A stretch of 9,852 bases of DNA, from the NCBI GenBank assembly GCA_937907215.1, contig CALESG010000037.1, forward strand, positions 1 to 9,852, written 5' to 3'. Made by a program: the position numbers and the translations under genes. Below the pieces are notes generated by a model. The model worked only from the letters and a program-made list of their open reading frames with translations, made no database searches and was not told the origin of the DNA. The DNA is from an uncultured Ruminococcus sp. GTDB lineage: Bacteria; Bacillota; Clostridia; Oscillospirales; Ruminococcaceae. Below, piece by piece: positions 5,395 through 9,852 of this stretch. The first letter of the stretch is position 1. Every line of letters starts with the position of its first letter.

Positions 5395-7461
5395 ATGAAC
5401 AACTCAACTACAAAGAAAAATATAGCACTTGCAGGTCACGCCGGTTCGGGTAAGACTACTCTTTGTGAAGCACTGCTTTATAGAAACAGTGCTATTGAGC
5501 GTATGGGCAAGATCGCTGAGGAAAATACTGTTTCAGACTATACAGCTGAGGAAATGAAGAGAAAATCTTCTGTATATACATCAGTGGCATCTATGAGCCT
5601 GCAAAAGCTTGATGTAAATATTATAGACACTCCGGGTATGCTTGATTTCGCCGGTGAAATGGTTTCCGGTATATATGCAAGCGACTGTGTTATGATCACA
5701 GTTTCGGGAAAATCCGGCGTTAGAGTTGGCACTCACAAGGCATATGACCAGGCTGTAAAAATGCAGAAGCCACGTATGTTTGTTGTAACTAAGCTTGATG
5801 ATGAAAACGCAAATTTCTATAATGTATTTACAGAACTTAAGTCTGAATTCGGTTCTACTGTATGTCCGGTAATAGTTCCGGTAATTGCTGACCGCAAGGT
5901 AGTTTCATATGTAAACCTTATTGAAATGAAGGCGTATAAGTTTGATGAAAGAGGCAAGGCTATTGAAACAGATATGCCTTCAGCTGAGGTTTCTGAAAAG
6001 ATGAGCTATCGTATTGATGGTCTTATTGAAGCATTCTCCGAAGCTGTTGCGGAAACAGATGATGATTTGCTTGAAAAATTCTTCTCCGGTGAACCTCTTA
6101 CTGAAAAGGAACGTATTGACGGAATTCATAAGGGCGTATGTGAAGGAATCATCACACCGGTAGTATGTGCCTCTGCTCAAACTCTTGGCGGTGTAGAACT
6201 GCTTATGAGAGAAATGGATCTGCTTGTTCCGGAGGCAGAGGAAAGTTTGATCACTGCTGACGCTGAGGAGATTTCCTGCAAAAGCGGTGACCCTGCTCTT
6301 GTTTCTGTATTCAAGACAGCAGCTGATCCGTTTGTCGGCAAGATGTCATATATGAAAGTGCTTTCCGGAAGCGTTAAGAGCGGCGATGAACTTGTAAACT
6401 CTGCTACAGGAAAGAGTGAAAAAATTGGAAAGCTCATGCAGCTTGTTGGCAAAAAGCAAAAGGAAATTCCGGTTGCGATAAAAGGCGATATTGTTGCTGT
6501 TACTAAAATGAATGTAAGCACCGGCGATACTCTTTGCGATGCCTCAAGAGTTGTTTCTCTGGAATCTCCGGAATATCCGATTCCAAGCTACAAGATGGCT
6601 GTTTCACCGGCTGCAAGAGGTGATGAAGCTAAAATCGCAGGAGCAATGCAGCGTTTGCTTGAGAGTGATATGACTTTAAGATATGAACAAGACCCTAATA
6701 CTAAAGAAATGATTTTAAGCGGTTTGGGTGAACAGCATCTTTTAACTGTTGCATCTCAGCTTAAATGTGATTTCGGCGTTGAGATGGTGCTTAACGTTCC
6801 TAAAATTGCATATCGTGAAACTATACGCAAAAAGGTAAAGGTTCAAGGCAGATATAAAAAGCAGTCCGGCGGTCACGGTCAATTTGGTGACGTATGGATA
6901 GAATTTGAACCTTGTCTTTCAGATGAACTGATATTTGAAGAGAAAATATTCGGCGGTGCTGTTCCCAAGAATTTCTTCCCGGCAGTTGAAAAGGGATTGC
7001 AGGACAGTGTAAAGAAAGGCATTCTTGCCGGATTCCCTGTTGTAGGAATTAAAGCTATTCTGGTTGATGGTTCATATCATCCGGTAGATTCTTCTGAAAT
7101 GTCATTTAAAACAGCAGCGTCACTTGCCTATAAAGAAGGTATGCGTCTGGCTGAACCTACACTTCTTGAACCTATCGGCACTCTGGAAGTATGCGTTCCG
7201 GACGACAACACCGGTGATATGATGGGCGAGCTTAACAAGAGAAGAGGAAGAGTTCTTGGAATGAATCCATCTGAAAAATATAAAGGCATGACTGATATTA
7301 TGGCAGAAGTTCCTATGCGTGAAATGAGTGACTTTGCACTTCTTCTGCGTCAAATGACACAAGGCAGAGGTGAATTCACATTTGAGCCGGTACGTTACGA
7401 GCCGCTGCCGCCAAACCTTATGTCAGATGTAATAGCATCATGTGCAGGCAGTGCTGAATAA
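5395..7461 (+). CDS. elongation factor G-like GTPase paralogue (EF-G2 type)
   Basis: The 688-residue protein has all five EF-G domains. The G domain (about 1-285) is followed by the beta-barrel domain II (about 298-385), domain III (about 396-470), domain IV (about 476-590, with KQSGGHGQFG at 489-498) and domain V (about 591-670). The P-loop GHAGSGKTT (14-22) is intact, but the G domain departs from translocating EF-G. The switch II motif is DTPGMLDF (78-85) instead of DTPGHVDF, losing the catalytic histidine. The base-specificity motif is TKLD (132-135) instead of NKxD. The switch I region has EEMKRKSSVYTSV instead of the usual RGITI-type sequence. It therefore fits the EF-G-like/EF-G2 class rather than the main translocase. 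The function of that class is poorly defined, and ribosome binding with altered GTP turnover is only inferred. It is a single-gene unit with its own promoter and a strong AAAGGAG ribosome site nine bases before the ATG. Confidence 0.92.
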   Translation: MNNSTTKKNIALAGHAGSGKTTLCEALLYRNSAIERMGKIAEENTVSDYTAEEMKRKSSVYTSVASMSLQKLDVNIIDTPGMLDFAGEMVSGIYASDCVMITVSGKSGVRVGTHKAYDQAVKMQKPRMFVVTKLDDENANFYNVFTELKSEFGSTVCPVIVPVIADRKVVSYVNLIEMKAYKFDERGKAIETDMPSAEVSEKMSYRIDGLIEAFSEAVAETDDDLLEKFFSGEPLTEKERIDGIHKGVCEGIITPVVCASAQTLGGVELLMREMDLLVPEAEESLITADAEEISCKSGDPALVSVFKTAADPFVGKMSYMKVLSGSVKSGDELVNSATGKSEKIGKLMQLVGKKQKEIPVAIKGDIVAVTKMNVSTGDTLCDASRVVSLESPEYPIPSYKMAVSPAARGDEAKIAGAMQRLLESDMTLRYEQDPNTKEMILSGLGEQHLLTVASQLKCDFGVEMVLNVPKIAYRETIRKKVKVQGRYKKQSGGHGQFGDVWIEFEPCLSDELIFEEKIFGGAVPKNFFPAVEKGLQDSVKKGILAGFPVVGIKAILVDGSYHPVDSSEMSFKTAASLAYKEGMRLAEPTLLEPIGTLEVCVPDDNTGDMMGELNKRRGRVLGMNPSEKYKGMTDIMAEVPMREMSDFALLLRQMTQGRGEFTFEPVRYEPLPPNLMSDVIASCAGSAE

Positions 7462-7499
7462 TCAAAAAAAATCTCTCTACTATATAAATAGATTCATTT

Positions 7500-7548
7500 G
7501 CATCAGAGCTGCTGTTATATATTATAGGCGGCTCTGATGCGATGTTTT
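7500..7548 (+). terminator. hairpin terminator after the EF-G-like gene
   Basis: GCATCAGAGCTGC (7500-7512) pairs with GCGGCTCTGATGC (7528-7540) over 13 positions with one G-T wobble, around a 15-base AT-rich loop. The stem is strong. The following T run is short (TTTT at 7545-7548) and set four bases off the stem, so termination may be incomplete and some read-through into ppk1 is possible. Confidence 0.7.
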
Positions 7549-7564
7549 ATAATAAATAAAATCA

Positions 7565-7611
7565 TTGATTTCAGTGTATAATAATCATAATAATCGCAAT
7601 AATTATATAAT
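7565..7611 (+). promoter_or_regulatory. probable ppk1 promoter region, exact boxes uncertain
   Basis: Several weak candidates overlap here. TTGATT (7565-7570) with AATAAT (7589-7594) has an 18-base spacer. Two perfect TATAAT boxes, at 7577-7582 and 7606-7611, lack a recognisable -35 box. The hairpin just upstream means a promoter is expected in this interval. The sequence does not decide which boxes are used. A phosphate-responsive operator was looked for and not recognised. Confidence 0.35.
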
Positions 7612-7653
7612 TTAACATTCTGTTTTTAAAGGCAGATTGGAGGTTAAAAAAGT

Positions 7654-9726
7654 ATGCCTAAGTATTCATGTTATGATAATAGAGAATTATCATGGCTAAA
7701 GTTTAATCATCGTGTTCTTGAGGAAGCAAGCGATAAACGTGTGCCGCTATGCGAACAGCTCTCCTTCCTTTCTATATTTCAAAGCAATCTGGATGAATTT
7801 TATATGGTTCGTGTAGGGTCGCTGTTTGATTTGCCTGCTGATGAAAAAGAAAACAAAACATATATGACAAGCAAAGAACAGCTGAATGCCATATTCAAGG
7901 AATCAAGAATTCTTTTACATGAAAAAGATGTAATATACGCTAAACTTTGCAATAAGCTGAAAAAGAACGGCGTTGAGATAGTTGACTTTCATTCTATTTC
8001 AAAGGCTGAGGCTGATTATCTGGGAAGTTATTTCAAAGCAGAGATAGAACCTCTTTTGTCACCTCAGATAGTCGGCAAAAAACAACCGTTCCCGTTTTTG
8101 CTGAATAAAGCCATATATGCCGTAGTCGTTCTTGAAAAAAAGGGTGAGAAAAAAGGCGGTGAAAAGCTTGGCATAGTTCCATGTACAAGCACAGTAATTC
8201 CGGAGCTTATATCGCTGCCGGGAAATACTAAAAATACTCACAGGTTTATTCTTTCTGAAGAACTTATACTTCACTTCATGCCTGAAATATTCTCACACCA
8301 TTATATAAAAAGCAAAACCCTTATCAGAATTATAAGAAGTGCTGATATTGATACAGAAGAAGATGAAATGAATGAGGAAGAAGATTATCGCAAGGCTATG
8401 GAAAAACTCATTCGCAAACGCAGCCGTTTGCAGCCGGTTAAAATGGAGTTTTCCCGCCTTATGGACCCGGCGGTTATCTCTAAGCTTTGCGAATATCTTA
8501 AGCTTGATGAATCTCAGGTATTTCATTCCGAAGCACCATTAAAGCTTTCGTTTATATCAAAGATTCGTGATGTACTAAGACATAATAAAGAGCTTTTCTT
8601 CCAAAGACGTGTTCCGCAAAAACCAGCTGATATAGACCCATCAATGCCTATGATAGAACAGATAGAAAAAAAGGATAGGTTCTTATCATTCCCATATGAA
8701 AGCATAAAACCATTTTTAAATCTTCTGAGAGAAGCAAGTGTAAGTCCGGATGTCGTTTCTATTAAAATGACGCTTTATCGTGTAGCTGCAAACAGCAAGG
8801 TCGTAGAATCACTTATAGAAGCAGCAGAAAACGGTAAAGATGTTGTAGTTCTTGTTGAGCTTAGAGCAAGATTTGATGAGGAAAACAACATTGAATGGTC
8901 AAGACGGCTTGAGGACGCAGGCTGCCGTATTATATATGGTCTGGATAAGATGAAAGTTCACTCAAAGCTTTGCCTTATTACAAAGAAAAAGGGCAATGAA
9001 ATTTCCTATATTACCCAGATAGGTACTGGAAATTACAACGAAAAAACATCTGAAATGTATACCGACTTTTCACTGATGACAGCACATGAAGGAATTGGTC
9101 TGGAAGCAACTCATGTATTTAATTCTCTTTGTCTTGGTCAGACTGTAAAGGAAACAAAGTATTTGCTTGTAGCTCCAAATTGTCTGCAAAATAAACTTAT
9201 CGATATGATGAATGATGAAATTGCCAAGGCAAAAGTCGGTGAAAACGCATATATAGGCGTAAAGGTAAATTCTCTTACAGATAAGAAGCTTATTAAGAAG
9301 CTAATAGAAGCATCGTGTGCAGGTGTAAAAGTAGATCTGCTTGTAAGAGGTATATCCTGCCTTATAGCAGGCGTACCAAATAAAACGCAGAATATTACCG
9401 TAAGAAGTATTGTCGGACGTTTTCTTGAACATCACAGAATATATATGTTCGGCAGTGGTGACGATGCGAAAGTGTATATTTCTTCTGCTGATTTTATGAC
9501 CAGAAATACACTCAAACGTGTTGAGATAGGCGTTCCTGTAATGGACAGCGGCATAAAAAAGCGAATTATGAATATATTCGACCTTATGATGCGTGATAAT
9601 GTAAAGGCTCGCTTACAGCAGCCTGACGGCACATATTATCATGCAGAGGTTCGTGGTGAAGAGGAGATAAATTCACAGGAACAACTCTATGCAGAAGCAT
9701 ATGAAAACGCTCCTAACGAGCTGTAG
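7654..9726 (+). CDS. ppk1: polyphosphate kinase PPK1
   Basis: PPK1 reversibly transfers the ATP gamma-phosphate onto inorganic polyphosphate chains. The 690-residue length matches the family (688 in E. coli). The N-terminal domain begins NRELSWLKFNHRVLEEA (9-25) and continues FQSNLDEFYMVRVGSL (42-57). The central domain runs to about residue 320. Two phospholipase D-like catalytic domains follow. The first holds ELRARFDEENNIEW (402-415) and KVHSKLCL (434-441), where His436 corresponds to the autophosphorylated histidine. TGNYNEKT (458-465) follows. The second carries RFLEHHRIYMFG (589-600), where His593 corresponds to the second active-site histidine. All key residues are intact. GGAGG at 7639-7643 lies 10 bases before the ATG. 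The gene is monocistronic as far as the window shows. No ppx exopolyphosphatase gene is adjacent. The stop is followed within seven bases by GC-rich sequence that may be foreign. Confidence 0.97.
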   Translation: MPKYSCYDNRELSWLKFNHRVLEEASDKRVPLCEQLSFLSIFQSNLDEFYMVRVGSLFDLPADEKENKTYMTSKEQLNAIFKESRILLHEKDVIYAKLCNKLKKNGVEIVDFHSISKAEADYLGSYFKAEIEPLLSPQIVGKKQPFPFLLNKAIYAVVVLEKKGEKKGGEKLGIVPCTSTVIPELISLPGNTKNTHRFILSEELILHFMPEIFSHHYIKSKTLIRIIRSADIDTEEDEMNEEEDYRKAMEKLIRKRSRLQPVKMEFSRLMDPAVISKLCEYLKLDESQVFHSEAPLKLSFISKIRDVLRHNKELFFQRRVPQKPADIDPSMPMIEQIEKKDRFLSFPYESIKPFLNLLREASVSPDVVSIKMTLYRVAANSKVVESLIEAAENGKDVVVLVELRARFDEENNIEWSRRLEDAGCRIIYGLDKMKVHSKLCLITKKKGNEISYITQIGTGNYNEKTSEMYTDFSLMTAHEGIGLEATHVFNSLCLGQTVKETKYLLVAPNCLQNKLIDMMNDEIAKAKVGENAYIGVKVNSLTDKKLIKKLIEASCAGVKVDLLVRGISCLIAGVPNKTQNITVRSIVGRFLEHHRIYMFGSGDDAKVYISSADFMTRNTLKRVEIGVPVMDSGIKKRIMNIFDLMMRDNVKARLQQPDGTYYHAEVRGEEEINSQEQLYAEAYENAPNEL

Positions 9727-9732
9727 CCAGCC

Positions 9733-9766
9733 GGGTCGCCCTACGACCCCCATAATTTTACTTTTT
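9733..9766 (+). terminator. GC-rich hairpin after ppk1, possible terminator
   Basis: GGGTCG (9733-9738) pairs with CGACCC (9744-9749) around the five-base loop CCCTA. T-rich sequence follows only after a gap (ATAATTTT then CTTTTT). It could terminate ppk1, but the GC-rich stem is unlike the AT-rich terminators elsewhere in the window. It sits directly against the repeat module at 9761, so it may instead belong to a mobile-element end. Confidence 0.5.
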
Positions 9767-9799
9767 CAATCATTTTAAAGTGTACACCCCCCCTTCCAG
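9761..9799. repeat. right copy of the three-part module, forming a foldback with the right arm
   Basis: CTTTTTC (9761-9767), 10 bases, AAGTGTAC (9778-9785), 5 bases, CCCTTCCAG (9791-9799). This is a diverged direct copy of 18-59. It is followed at once by the inverted arm, whose GTACACTT and GAAAAAG are the complements of this module's own blocks. The right end can therefore fold on itself around the CCCCCCCTTCCAGCATATG region. Read on the opposite strand, the TGTACACTTTAAAATGATTG core resembles insertion-sequence termini. I suspect the IS21 family, but from memory only. Confidence 0.6.
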
Positions 9800-9849
9800 C
9801 ATATGCGTACACTTAAGTAGCAAGAGAAAAAGCGATCAGTTTAGAGGTA
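9799..9849. repeat. right arm of the 51-bp terminal inverted repeat
   Basis: This is the exact reverse complement of 1-51, with three extra bases (CGT) beyond it at the window end. It contains the GCATATGC and ACTTAAGT palindromes in reversed order. No gene lies within it. Confidence 0.95.
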
Positions 9850-9852
9850 CGT

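Noticed and set aside
6177..6521. 114-residue minus strand frame inside the EF-G-like gene
   Set aside because: It is the shadow of domain II coding sequence with low-complexity Ser/Ile composition.
1..9852. Circular plasmid with overlapping ends
   Set aside because: The end match is inverted, not direct, so it does not close a circle. The genes include no replication or partition functions.
1..9852. Linear replicon with telomere-like inverted ends
   Set aside because: There is no terminal protein, resolvase or replication gene. The arms are only 51 bases and the content is chromosomal housekeeping.

Overview
The window reads as a chromosomal segment from a low-GC Gram-positive bacterium. 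It is probably a Clostridia member of the gut Ruminococcaceae/Oscillospiraceae type. This is inferred from the AT-rich intergenic DNA, strong AGGAGG-type ribosome sites, sigma-A-like TTGNNN-17-TATAAT promoters, and the pairing of an E. coli-type SpeD with a carboxyspermidine dehydrogenase. All six intact genes lie on the + strand in three transcription units.

Unit 1 (promoter 249-277, terminator 5191-5233) is a polyamine operon. It holds speD (S-adenosylmethionine decarboxylase), a SpeA-type arginine/lysine/ornithine decarboxylase, speE (spermidine synthase), a carboxy(nor)spermidine dehydrogenase, and a small CPGC-motif membrane protein (DUF2752). SpeD supplies the aminopropyl donor, SpeE transfers it to putrescine, and the SpeA-type enzyme supplies the diamine or its agmatine precursor. 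The dehydrogenase opens a second, aspartate-semialdehyde-based route to spermidine. The decarboxylase that would complete that route (NspC type) and an agmatine-processing enzyme are not in the window.

Unit 2 (promoter 5284-5312, hairpin 7500-7540) encodes an EF-G paralogue whose GTPase motifs depart from canonical EF-G. Unit 3 encodes polyphosphate kinase PPK1, followed by a GC-rich hairpin directly after the stop codon.

The ends are the most unusual part. Bases 1-51 recur exactly as an inverted copy at 9799-9849. A diverged direct copy of the left-end module (CTTTTTC, AAGTGTAC, CCCTTCCAG) lies at 9761-9799, just inside the right arm. The interior is ordinary housekeeping DNA, so the ends are best read as copies of a dispersed repeat, such as insertion-sequence termini, where an assembly stopped, or as a library or amplification artefact. 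A short reading frame at 52-144 with a terminator behind it looks like the tail of a gene cut off at the left edge. I found no CRISPR array, tRNA, rRNA, defence system or intact mobile-element gene, and nothing I would defend as a wholly new system.
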